A DNA stretch of 15,817 nt from Chloroflexota bacterium (lineage in GTDB: Bacteria > Chloroflexota > Dormibacteria > Dormibacterales > Dormibacteraceae). The notes under the pieces were generated by a model that was given only the letters and a program-made list of their open reading frames with translations, had not been told where the DNA came from and did not search any database. This document shows, piece by piece, positions 7,073 to 13,985 of the stretch (its first letter is position 1; every line of letters starts with the position of its first letter). Position numbers and translations under genes: made by a program. The stretch covers positions 1 through 15,817 of the forward strand of contig VBJR01000377.1 of assembly GCA_005880175.1 (NCBI GenBank). Direction: 5' to 3'.

Positions 7073-9904
7073 ATGGCCCGCCGCTACTCCCGAGGCCCGT
7101 TCGATCCCTTCGACCAGTCGCCGTTCGGCGGCTTTCGCGAGGTGCAGATCCCGCGGCCGCCGCGCCGCTTCTGGATCGGCCTCGGCTTCATCGGCGCCGC
7201 GCTGCTGGTCATCCTGCTCACCGAGCCCCTGGTCAGCTTCCTCACGGAGATCCAGTGGTACGACGCGCTCGGCATCAAGAGCGTCTACCTGACCCGCGTG
7301 TCGCTGGAGCTGATCCTGTTCTTCAGCACCCTGCTGATCGCGTTCCTGTTCGGCGCGGCCAACGTGGCCGTCACGCTGCGCGTCCGGGGCGGCCGCGCCC
7401 TGCGCGCGGTCGGCGTGCGCCGGCGGACGCTGTGGAGCGGCGCCGGCGCGATCGGCCTGGGCGTCACCGCGGTCATCTCGCTGATCCTCGCCGGCGGCGT
7501 GGGCTCCCACTGGCAGGAGCTGGCGCTCTACCTGCACAGCACGCCGACCGGGACGACCGAGCCGGTCTACGGCCTGGACGTCAGCTTCTACCTGCTGACC
7601 CTGCCGTTCCTCCACGACGTCGTCACGTCGCTGCTCGTCCTGTTCTTCCTGGTCGGCCTGCTGGTCGTGGGCCTGTACGCGTGGCGCGGCGACACGTTCG
7701 ACATGCGCCTGCCGGGCCCGGCCATCGCCCACCTGTCGATCCTGCTCGCGGGGCTGGCGCTGGTGCTCGGGGCCAGCTCGATCCTGGACCGCTACGACCT
7801 GCTCTACTCCCACAACGGCTACGTCTGGGGCGCCGGCTACACGGACGTCAACGTCCGCTCCGGCCTGGCGGTGTTCCGGGTCGTCCTCGCGGTGCTGCTG
7901 GCGATCGGCCTGGCGGTCAACCTGGTCATCCGGCGACCGGCGGTCATGATCGCCGCGGTCGGCGTCTGGCTGGCCGCCGCGCTGATCTCGTCGATCTACC
8001 CGGCGATCGTGCAGCGGGTGGTCGTCGGCCCGTCCGAGCTGTCACAGGAGACGCCGTACATCTCCCGCAACGTCAAGTACACGCGGGACGCCTTCAACCT
8101 GAACGGGATCGAGCCGGCCCCGTATACCGGTGACGCCCCGCTCACCCCGCAGGACGTCGCCGCCGACCAGGCCACGATCCAGAACCTCCGGCTGTGGGAC
8201 AACCAGCAGCTCCAGGACACGTACCAGCAGCTCCAGTCGATCCGGACGTACTACACGTTCAACGACATCGAGCTGGACCGCTACCCGATCAACGGGAAGA
8301 CCACGCAGCTGGAGATCAGCCCGCGCGAGCTCGACCCGACCCGGCTGCCGCCGCAGGCGCAGAACTGGGTCAACCAGAAGCTCCAGTACACGCACGGCTA
8401 CAGCGTCGCCGCCAGCCCGGTCAGCGCCGTCGTCGGCGAGGGCCTGCCGGACTACGTGGCCGCGGACATCCCGACCACCGGGCCGCTGAAGGTGACCCAG
8501 CCGGCGATCTACTTCGGGCAGACGAACGGCGACTACGTGCTCGCGCCGTCGGCCGAGCCGGAGTTCGACTACCCGCAGGGCGCCGACAACGCCCACACGA
8601 CCTACAAGGGCGTCCACAGCCCGCGCCTCGACGGCACCAACCGCCTGCTGTGGTCGCTGCGCACCGGCGACTTCAACATGCTGGTGTCGAGCCAGCTCGA
8701 GAACCAGACGGAGATCCTGTACCGGCGCAAGGTCCAGGACCGGATCCAGGCGATCGCGCCGTTCCTGCAGCTGTACGACAACCCGTACATCGTGGTCGAC
8801 AACGGCCGGCTCTACTGGATCCAGGACGCGTACACGGGCGGTTCGACGTACCCCTACTCGCAGCAGGAGGACCTGGCGAACGGCCAGAACTACTTCCGCA
8901 ACTCGGTGAAGGTCGTCGTGGACGCCTACGAGGGCACGGTGAACTTCTACATCGCCGACCGGACCGACCCGATCATCCGGGCGTACGCGGCGACGTTCCC
9001 CGGGCTGTTCCAGCCCCTGGACCGCATGCCGGCCGGCCTGCAGGCCCACCTGCGGGTGCCGCAGACGCTGTTCTCGGTCCAGGCGCAGGTCTACAGCACC
9101 TACCACATCAGCGACCCGTCAACGTTCTACAACCGCGAGGACGTGTGGCAGCCGGCGGCCAACGACCAGGGCACCCTGTCGCCGTACTACGTGCTGATGC
9201 GGCTGCCCGGCACCAGCCAGGCGGAGTACCTGCAGATCATCCCGTTCACGCCGTACCGGCGCCAGAACCTGGTGAGCTGGCTGGCCGTCCGCAACGACCC
9301 CGGGCACTACGGCGAGATGGTCTCGTACGTGATGCCGAAGGACCGGACGATCCTGGGCCCGCAGCAGATCGCCAGCCGGATCCAGCAGACGCCCGAGATC
9401 TCGCGCGACCGGACGCTGCTCAACTCGCAGGGCTCGACCGTGACGCCCGGCAACCTGCTGGTCGTGCCGGTGGGCAACTCGTTCCTCTATTTCGAACCGT
9501 GGTACCTGAAATCGACCACGACCAGCCAGAGCCTGCCCGAGCTGAAGAAGGTCATCCTGACGGACGCCTCGCAGACCAGCATCGTGGCGTACCAGAGCAC
9601 GCTCGACGACGCCCTGTCGCAGCTCACCGGACAGGCCGTGAGCACTGGAACGGTCACGGGAACGAACACGCCCGCCACGCCGACGACGCCGCCGGCGAGC
9701 TCGTCGCCGCAGGTGGCGACGCTGATCCAGCAGGCGATCACGCACTACAACAACGCCCAGACGGCGCTGACGAAGGCGGACCTGGCCACGTACCAGAGCG
9801 AGATGAACCAGGTGGGCCAGTTGCTGCAGCAGATCAACGCGGCTCAGACCGGCTCGCCGCCGCCGTCGGCCTCGCCATCCCCGTCGGCCTCGCCCAGGAG
9901 CTGA
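7073..9904 (+). CDS. UPF0182 family multi-pass membrane protein
   Basis: 943 residues, matching the size of the UPF0182 (PF03699) family found in Actinomycetota, Cyanobacteria and some Chloroflexota; function unknown. A basic N-terminus (FREVQIPRPPRRF) precedes seven predicted membrane helices near residues 34-50, 76-100, 120-140, 182-203, 218-235, 264-285 and 289-309. The family hallmarks GAGYTDVNVR (253-262) and SRNVKYTRDAFNL (331-343) are present. The rest (about 315-860) is a large domain predicted outside the membrane. A Thr/Pro/Ser linker (860-879) leads to a helical segment (882-926, QAITHYNNAQTALTKADLAT) and a Ser/Pro tail (927-943). The ATG start gives the expected N-terminus. It seems to be transcribed alone, after the structured gap. 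Confidence 0.92.
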   Translation: MARRYSRGPFDPFDQSPFGGFREVQIPRPPRRFWIGLGFIGAALLVILLTEPLVSFLTEIQWYDALGIKSVYLTRVSLELILFFSTLLIAFLFGAANVAVTLRVRGGRALRAVGVRRRTLWSGAGAIGLGVTAVISLILAGGVGSHWQELALYLHSTPTGTTEPVYGLDVSFYLLTLPFLHDVVTSLLVLFFLVGLLVVGLYAWRGDTFDMRLPGPAIAHLSILLAGLALVLGASSILDRYDLLYSHNGYVWGAGYTDVNVRSGLAVFRVVLAVLLAIGLAVNLVIRRPAVMIAAVGVWLAAALISSIYPAIVQRVVVGPSELSQETPYISRNVKYTRDAFNLNGIEPAPYTGDAPLTPQDVAADQATIQNLRLWDNQQLQDTYQQLQSIRTYYTFNDIELDRYPINGKTTQLEISPRELDPTRLPPQAQNWVNQKLQYTHGYSVAASPVSAVVGEGLPDYVAADIPTTGPLKVTQPAIYFGQTNGDYVLAPSAEPEFDYPQGADNAHTTYKGVHSPRLDGTNRLLWSLRTGDFNMLVSSQLENQTEILYRRKVQDRIQAIAPFLQLYDNPYIVVDNGRLYWIQDAYTGGSTYPYSQQEDLANGQNYFRNSVKVVVDAYEGTVNFYIADRTDPIIRAYAATFPGLFQPLDRMPAGLQAHLRVPQTLFSVQAQVYSTYHISDPSTFYNREDVWQPAANDQGTLSPYYVLMRLPGTSQAEYLQIIPFTPYRRQNLVSWLAVRNDPGHYGEMVSYVMPKDRTILGPQQIASRIQQTPEISRDRTLLNSQGSTVTPGNLLVVPVGNSFLYFEPWYLKSTTTSQSLPELKKVILTDASQTSIVAYQSTLDDALSQLTGQAVSTGTVTGTNTPATPTTPPASSSPQVATLIQQAITHYNNAQTALTKADLATYQSEMNQVGQLLQQINAAQTGSPPPSASPSPSASPRS
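9863..9894 (+). repeat. two-copy 14-base direct repeat encoding a Ser/Pro tail
   Basis: CCGTCGGCCTCGCC occurs at 9863-9876 and 9881-9894, spaced by 18 bases (six codons), and encodes the PSAS repeats at the C-terminus of the UPF0182 protein. Such in-frame repeats change tail length by slippage. Confidence 0.6.
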
Positions 9905-9929
9905 GAACCGGGCTGGGGCGGGCTACAAT
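9901..9929 (+). promoter_or_regulatory. promoter of the nuclease-HPRT fusion gene
   Basis: CTGAGA (9901-9906, 4 of 6 matches to the -35) and TACAAT (9924-9929, 5 of 6 matches to the -10) are 17 bases apart. The -35 overlaps the stop of the UPF0182 gene. Transcription would begin around 9936, almost on the TTG start at 9938, so the message is probably leaderless. Confidence 0.6.
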
Positions 9930-9937
9930 CACCCCAG

Positions 9938-10987
9938 TTGGCGCCCAACGCGATCGCTGCTGCCGATGAGGTGCCGGCCAGCCTGCGCCGGCCGGTCAAA
10001 CAGCGCTCCCGACTCCTCCGCCGCACCGGGCCACCGCACACCCGCGTGTCCTTCGTCCACCCCTCCGAGCTCGAGTTCGCGCGCTTCCTCGACCACTACC
10101 GCATCCGCTGGCAGTACGAGCCCGTCGCCTTCCCCCTGAGCTGGGACGGGGACCGGGTCTCGGAGATGTTCGCGCCCGACTTCTACCTGCCGGAGCACGA
10201 CCTCTACGTCGAGATCACCACGATGAAGCAGAGCCTGGTGACGCCCAAGAACCGCAAGGTGCGCCGGCTCCGCGAGCTCTACCCCGACGTCAAGGTCACC
10301 CTGCTCTATCGCAAGGACCACGAGCAGCTGCTGGCCCAGGCCGGCTACGCCCGCACCGACCTCCAGCACCTGCGCAAGGACCAGATCCAGCAGATCCTGG
10401 TGTCGCCGGTCGAGCTGGAGACGCGCGTGCGGGCGCTCGGCCGGCGCATCTCGCGCGACTACCGAGGCGAGTCGCTCGTCCTGGTCGGCGTCCTCAAGGG
10501 CATCACGTTCTTCCTGGCCGACCTCGCCCGCCAGGTGACGGTGCCCATGGCGATCGACTACCTGAGCGTCGCCCGCTATTCGCGCCACCATCCATTGGGC
10601 CCGCGCCGGGTCACGATCGAGCGCGACATCGACTACCCGATCGAGGGCCGCCACGTGCTGCTGGTCGAGGACGTCATCAACACCGGTGTGACGCTCGACT
10701 ACGTGCTCGGCGTGCTCCGGCTGCGGCAGCCCGCCTCGCTCGAGGTGGTGACGCTGCTCGACCGGCCGTCACGACGCATCGCCGACGTGCGCGCCAGGTA
10801 CACCGGCTTCCAGATCCCGAACGACTACGTGGTCGGGTACGGCCTCGGCTATCGCGAGCTGTACCGGAACCTCCCCTTCATCTGCACGCTGAAACCGTCT
10901 GTCTACGCGCGCGATGACGTCGCTCCGGTTCTGGAGCTGAAAGGTCGAACGGACGAAACGCCAGGCCTGGCGAGCACGACGGAATGA
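9938..10987 (+). CDS. fusion of a PD-(D/E)XK-like nuclease domain and a hypoxanthine phosphoribosyltransferase-type domain
   Basis: 349 residues. Residues about 38-130 look like a restriction-endonuclease fold: HPSELEF (41-47, helix acid), APDFYLP (79-85, Asp81) and YVEIT (90-94, Glu92), then KNRKVRRL (104-111) and VKVTLLYR; the usual Lys of E-x-K is Thr94, so activity is doubtful. Residues about 155-320 are HPRT-like: VGVLKGITFF (183-192), the PRPP loop LLVEDVINTGVT (241-252) and PNDYVVGYGLGYRELYRNLP (294-313). Compared with human HPRT, the catalytic Asp of the PRPP loop (D137) is Asn248, the purine-contacting Lys (K165) is probably Arg, and the metal-binding Asp (D193) is Gly304; the SSYG loop reads ARYS. 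Normal purine salvage is therefore uncertain. Start: TTG 9938, favoured by the adjacent promoter; GTG 9971 is an alternative. Confidence 0.8.
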   Translation: MAPNAIAAADEVPASLRRPVKQRSRLLRRTGPPHTRVSFVHPSELEFARFLDHYRIRWQYEPVAFPLSWDGDRVSEMFAPDFYLPEHDLYVEITTMKQSLVTPKNRKVRRLRELYPDVKVTLLYRKDHEQLLAQAGYARTDLQHLRKDQIQQILVSPVELETRVRALGRRISRDYRGESLVLVGVLKGITFFLADLARQVTVPMAIDYLSVARYSRHHPLGPRRVTIERDIDYPIEGRHVLLVEDVINTGVTLDYVLGVLRLRQPASLEVVTLLDRPSRRIADVRARYTGFQIPNDYVVGYGLGYRELYRNLPFICTLKPSVYARDDVAPVLELKGRTDETPGLASTTE

Positions 10988-11224
10988 CGGGTACGTTGCC
11001 CCAGCCGACCTTCCTGTGTACCGCTGAAGTGCCCTATGCGTTTTTCGGCTTCCACCCCCCGTCATCGGGGCTTCTACCTACTCGACGTTCGGTATCTTCA
11101 GGTTTACCGTACTCAGCACGGGTGGGGCGTCGAACACGGTAAAGGGGACGTGACCTGGGGGTCAACGGCGAAAAGGTTTTCGCCGCCAGGCAACGTTTCT
11201 CGGGTTCTGGAGGAGGACACGTGG
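10988..11224 (+). promoter_or_regulatory. 237-base intergenic region rich in inverted repeats
   Basis: This gap is visibly less GC-rich than its flanks. Besides the hairpin at 11154-11190 described separately it holds CCCCG/CGGGG at 11057-11061 and 11066-11070 (a 4-base loop, possibly a terminator for the fusion gene) and TTTACCGT/ACGGTAAA at 11103-11110 and 11136-11143 (8-bp arms, 25-base spacer). No clear -35/-10 pair stands out. The thiolase reading frame stays open back to 11036, but nothing protein-like is seen before 11225. Confidence 0.45.
11154..11190 (+). promoter_or_regulatory. palindromic operator or hairpin upstream of the thiolase
   Basis: CGGCGAAAA (11166-11174) and TTTTCGCCG (11177-11185) are perfect 9-base inverted repeats separated by GG; further out CCTGG (11154-11158) pairs with CCAGG (11186-11190). 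The near-symmetric 20-base core has the form of a dimeric repressor site (TetR or similar); as RNA it would be a tight hairpin with too small a loop, so DNA binding is more likely. It ends 18 bases before the thiolase ribosome-binding site. Confidence 0.5.
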
Positions 11225-12382
11225 ATGCGTGAAGCGGTCATCGTCGAGGCGGTGCGGACGCCGCTCGGCAGACGAAATGGCAAGCTGAAAGACTTCCACC
11301 CGGTCGTCCTGGGCTCCATGGTCCTCAAGGAGCTCGTGCGCAGGGCCGGCGTGGAGCCCGGCGTGGTCGAGGACGTCGTGTTCGGCTGCGTGAGCCAGGT
11401 CGGCGAGCAGTCCCTGAACGTGGGCCGCAACGCGTGGCTGGCCGCCGGCTTCCCCGTGGAGACGCCGGCGACGACCGTGGACCGGCAGTGTGGCTCCAGC
11501 CAGCAGGCCATCCACTTCGCCGCCAACCTGATCCAGAGCGGCATCGCCGTCGTGACAATCGCCGGCGGCGTGGAGTCCATGACCCGCGTCCCGATGGGCT
11601 CCAGCATCGCCAACGGACCCGGGCACGCGTTCCCCCCCGAGCTGCTGGAGCTGTACGACATGGTGCCGCAGGGCATCTCGGCGGAGCTGGTCGCGCGCAA
11701 GTACGGCGTCAGCCGGCGCGAGATGGACGAGTTCGGCGTCCAGAGCCACCTGCGGGCGGCCGAGGCGACCCGCAGCGGGTACCTCGCCTCCCAGATCCTG
11801 CCGGTCGAGGTCCCCGTCAACGGCCACACCGAGACGGTGGCGACCGACGAGGGCATCCGCCCCAACGCCAACTACGAGGCCGCCGCCGCGCTCCAGCCCG
11901 CGTTCAACCCCGACCACTCGATCACCGCCGCCAACTCCAGCCAGATCACCGACGGCGCCGCGGCCGTGCTGCTGATGACGCCGGAGAAGGCGAGCGAGCT
12001 GGGGCTGAAGCCGCGGGCGAAGATCATCGCCCAGAAGGTGGTCGGCGTCGACCCGGTCCTGATGCTGGAGGGCCCGATCCCCGGCACCGCCGCCGTCCTG
12101 AAGCAGGCGGGGCTGGAGCTCAAGGACATCGACCTGTTCGAGATCAACGAGGCGTTCGCGTCGGTGGTGCTGGCCTGGGCCAAGGCGACCGGCGCCGACC
12201 TGGAGAAGACCAACGTCAACGGCGGCGCGATCGCGCTCGGGCACCCGCTGGGGGCGTCTGGCGCGCGCCTGATGAACCACCTGCTGTACGAGCTGGAGCG
12301 CCGGGACCTCCGCTACGGCCTCGAGTCCATGTGCTGCGGCGGCGGCATCGGCACGGCGACGATCATCGACCGGAAGGTCTGA
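11225..12382 (+). CDS. thiolase (acetyl-CoA C-acyltransferase)
   Basis: 385 residues, normal for thiolases. Catalytic residues are visible: the nucleophile Cys89 in TTVDRQCGSSQQA (83-95), NEAF (308-311), His340 in IALGHPLGASGAR (336-348) and the second Cys370 in CCGGGIGTA (370-378). It cleaves 3-ketoacyl-CoA with CoA or runs in reverse to condense acyl-CoAs; DRQCGSS resembles the thiolases of fatty acid and steroid side-chain degradation, but the chain length cannot be told. ATG 11225 is fixed by a strong Shine-Dalgarno (TGGAGGAGG, 11208-11216) 8 bases upstream; the frame is open further upstream without homology. No partner dehydrogenase or hydratase is nearby. The cupin gene follows after 4 bases. 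Confidence 0.93.
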   Translation: MREAVIVEAVRTPLGRRNGKLKDFHPVVLGSMVLKELVRRAGVEPGVVEDVVFGCVSQVGEQSLNVGRNAWLAAGFPVETPATTVDRQCGSSQQAIHFAANLIQSGIAVVTIAGGVESMTRVPMGSSIANGPGHAFPPELLELYDMVPQGISAELVARKYGVSRREMDEFGVQSHLRAAEATRSGYLASQILPVEVPVNGHTETVATDEGIRPNANYEAAAALQPAFNPDHSITAANSSQITDGAAAVLLMTPEKASELGLKPRAKIIAQKVVGVDPVLMLEGPIPGTAAVLKQAGLELKDIDLFEINEAFASVVLAWAKATGADLEKTNVNGGAIALGHPLGASGARLMNHLLYELERRDLRYGLESMCCGGGIGTATIIDRKV

Positions 12383-12386
12383 CGGC

Positions 12387-12677
12387 GTGAGCACGTACGA
12401 CAGCCTCAGCACGGTCCGCCCGTACAGGATCTGGAACGGCGCGGTGGCCCGCGCCGTGGCGGGCGAGCGGATCACGTTCGCGGTGGTGGACCTCGAACCG
12501 AACCTGGTGGTCCCCGAGCACCAGCACCGGAACGAGCAGGTCGGTCTCGTCCTGCAGGGCTTCGTCACGATGACGGGACCCGAGGGGGCCACCGTGATCG
12601 ACGTGTTCAACCCGACGCGGGAGGACTGGGAGCAGGTCGAGCGTCTCGAACCGAGCGCCGGCGCGTGGCCGGCCTAG
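12387..12677 (+). CDS. small cupin-domain protein, middle of the barrel missing
   Basis: 96 residues. The first cupin motif is visible as VVPEHQHRNEQVGLVLQG (41-58), with metal ligands His45, His47 and Glu50. It then jumps from GFVTMT (59-63) to GPEGATVIDVFNPTREDW (64-81), which in known relatives is the segment after the second motif (P-x-G-x-x-H). About 25-30 residues including the last metal-binding His are therefore absent, in frame. The barrel would be incomplete unless it dimerises unusually. GTG 12387 lies 4 bases after the thiolase stop, with GGAAGG at 12372-12377, so it is translated with the thiolase. Function unknown; a real deletion or an assembly loss are both possible. Confidence 0.75.
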   Translation: MSTYDSLSTVRPYRIWNGAVARAVAGERITFAVVDLEPNLVVPEHQHRNEQVGLVLQGFVTMTGPEGATVIDVFNPTREDWEQVERLEPSAGAWPA

Positions 12678-13393
12678 CCCCCGGCCCCGGCCCCGAGACG
12701 CCCAGCGAGCGGGCGTTCCGCCGCGAGGTCGCGGCGGAGCTGCGTGTGGCGCCGGACCAGTTGGCGGGCGTCCCCCGCGACGTCCTGGAGGCGATCGAAC
12801 GCCGCATCGGCGAGCTCAAGGACGAGGCGGCCGTCGACGAGCTGACCGGCGTGCTGCGCCGGGCGGCCGGCCTGGACCAGCTGCAGCGTGAGGTGCGGCG
12901 CGCCCGCCGCTTCGATGACTACAAGCTGGTGGTCGCGTTCTGCGACCTCGACGACCTGAAGGTGGTGAACGACACCAGCGGGCACCCCGCCGGCGATGCC
13001 GTGCTGCGCGAGATGGCGGCGGGGCTGCGCAGGCGCCTGCGCGCGTACGACCTGGTGATCCGCTGGGGCGGCGACGAGTTCGTGTGCAGCCTGCCCGGCG
13101 CGGGCGTGGAGGCCGCGCAGGGCGCGATGGAGGACATCCGCACGGAGTTGAGCGCGCGGACGGGCTGCACGTTCAGCGCAGGGTTCGCCGAGCTCGGCCT
13201 CGACGACGAGGCCGAGGCACTGGTGAGCCGCGCCGACGCCGACTACTACGAGCGCCGGCGGCGCGAGAGGTGGGGACCGTCCAGGCAGAACCGCCAGGGC
13301 AGCGCCGCCCACTCGCCCGCGTACTCGACGCCGATCCGAGGGGTGCGAACGACAACGCCGGCGCCAGGCCGGAAGCCGTCGTCAACGACATAG
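12665..13393 (+). CDS. stand-alone GGDEF diguanylate cyclase with read-through tail
   Basis: 242 residues. A helical N-terminus without a recognisable sensor leads into a GGDEF domain: DELTGVLRR (58-66), FCDLDDLKVVND (92-103) with metal-binding Asp94, GHPAGD (106-111) and GGDEF (135-139). An inhibitory I-site RAYD (126-129) sits five residues before it. The intact motif predicts synthesis of c-di-GMP from two GTP with product inhibition. The conserved domain ends near YYERRRRER (194-202); the last 40 or so residues (Ser/Pro/Thr/Arg-rich) are read antisense to the glycosylase gene and look like read-through after loss of the original stop. GTG 12665 overlaps the cupin stop by 13 bases; GTG 12746 after GCGGAG is an alternative start. 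Probably co-transcribed with thiolase and cupin. Confidence 0.85.
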   Translation: MAGLAPGPGPETPSERAFRREVAAELRVAPDQLAGVPRDVLEAIERRIGELKDEAAVDELTGVLRRAAGLDQLQREVRRARRFDDYKLVVAFCDLDDLKVVNDTSGHPAGDAVLREMAAGLRRRLRAYDLVIRWGGDEFVCSLPGAGVEAAQGAMEDIRTELSARTGCTFSAGFAELGLDDEAEALVSRADADYYERRRRERWGPSRQNRQGSAAHSPAYSTPIRGVRTTTPAPGRKPSSTT

Positions 13394-13821
13394 AGGTCGG
13401 GCGGCGCCAGGAGGACGCCGTTCAGCGAGCGGTCCACGTCCAGGGCCCGGCACAGGAGGCCGGGCCCGGAGCACCGGCCCACGCCCGGGCCCGGCTCCAG
13501 CGCGCGGACCAGGACCGCCTCGGGGAAACCCTCAGGCCGGGTGACGAAGTTCAGGCAGTGGTGCATGCCATAGATGAAGTAGACGTACGCGTGGCCGGGC
13601 GGACCGTACATGACGCGGGTCCGGGGCGTCAGGCCTCGCCACGAGTGGGCGGCGCGGTCCTCGGGGCCCCGGTACGCCTCGACCTCCACCAGGCGTCCCC
13701 AGCGCGTCTCCCCGTCCACCTCGCGGACGAGCACCTTGCCGAGCAGGTCCTCGGCGACCTCCAGGGTGTCGCGGTCGAAGAAGTCAGGCGCGAGCACGCG
13801 GCCGGCCGGCGGCGAAGACAC
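13246..13821 (-). CDS. alkyladenine (3-methyladenine) DNA glycosylase, AAG/MPG family
   Basis: 191 residues from GTG 13821. The protein opens with RVLAPDFFDRDTLEVAEDLLGK, typical of the family. Active-site residues align with human AAG: VEVEAYRGPEDRAAHS (45-60) holds the catalytic Glu48, Tyr50 and His59; YVYFIYGMHHCLN (79-91) holds Tyr81, the intercalating Tyr84 and Asn91. PRIGVEYAGEWA (161-172) and PWRF close the fold. It removes 3-methyladenine, hypoxanthine and similar bases in base-excision repair. Between RALEP (106-110) and CSGPGLLCRAL (117-127) the usual stretch of about 15-20 residues is nearly absent. The frame is open back to 13938, but GTG 13821 fits the homology and sits 6 bases after a -10 sequence. 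The last 148 bases overlap the cyclase gene on the other strand. Confidence 0.9.
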   Translation of the reverse strand: MSSPPAGRVLAPDFFDRDTLEVAEDLLGKVLVREVDGETRWGRLVEVEAYRGPEDRAAHSWRGLTPRTRVMYGPPGHAYVYFIYGMHHCLNFVTRPEGFPEAVLVRALEPGPGVGRCSGPGLLCRALDVDRSLNGVLLAPPDLYVVDDGFRPGAGVVVRTPRIGVEYAGEWAALPWRFCLDGPHLSRRRRS

Positions 13822-13827
13822 GGCTGG

Positions 13828-13833
13828 ACTATA
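13828..13833 (-). promoter_or_regulatory. -10 element of the AAG-type glycosylase gene
   Basis: On the minus strand TATAGT (13833 to 13828) ends 6 bases before the GTG at 13821, which matches a leaderless transcript starting at the initiation codon. No consensus -35 is seen at 17-18 bases. This supports GTG 13821 over the longer reading frame. Confidence 0.5.
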
Positions 13834-13839
13834 AGAGGA

Positions 13840-13878
13840 GAGCCGGAGACCCGATGCCCAGGCCCAGGTCTCCGGCTC
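13840..13878. promoter_or_regulatory. 12-bp inverted repeat between divergent genes
   Basis: GAGCCGGAGACC (13840-13851) and its exact complement GGTCTCCGGCTC (13867-13878) flank a 15-base spacer. It lies just upstream of the glycosylase -10 element, where its -35 would be, and about 107 bases before the divergent metallo-hydrolase start. It may be a repressor site for the glycosylase or a hairpin; the function is not known. Confidence 0.45.
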
Positions 13879-13972
13879 GAGGGGGGAGTGGTGTCGCGTC
13901 CGGTTGCCACCGTGGCGGCTGCGCCAGATCATACCCAAACGGATGTTCCCAATGCAATCCGCCCGGTGTCGC

Positions 13973-13978
13973 TACGCT
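13973..13978 (+). promoter_or_regulatory. -10 element of the RNase Z-like gene
   Basis: TACGCT ends 7 bases before the ATG at 13986, consistent with a leaderless message. There is no Shine-Dalgarno sequence and no clear -35. Confidence 0.4.
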
Positions 13979-13985
13979 TCCCCCG

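Noticed and set aside
8194..9969. Open frame of 591 codons inside the UPF0182 gene
   Set aside because: Shifted-frame shadow of the UPF0182 coding sequence, Pro/Arg/Ala-rich and without motifs.
10984..11065. Inverted pair ATGACGGG (10984-10991) and CCCGTCAT (11058-11065)
   Set aside because: An 8-base pair separated by 66 bases is expected by chance about this often in a gap of this size; the right arm is also used by the local CCCCG/CGGGG hairpin.
11036..11224. Longer thiolase start at 11036
   Set aside because: The added residues have no thiolase homology, and a strong ribosome-binding site fixes the start at 11225.
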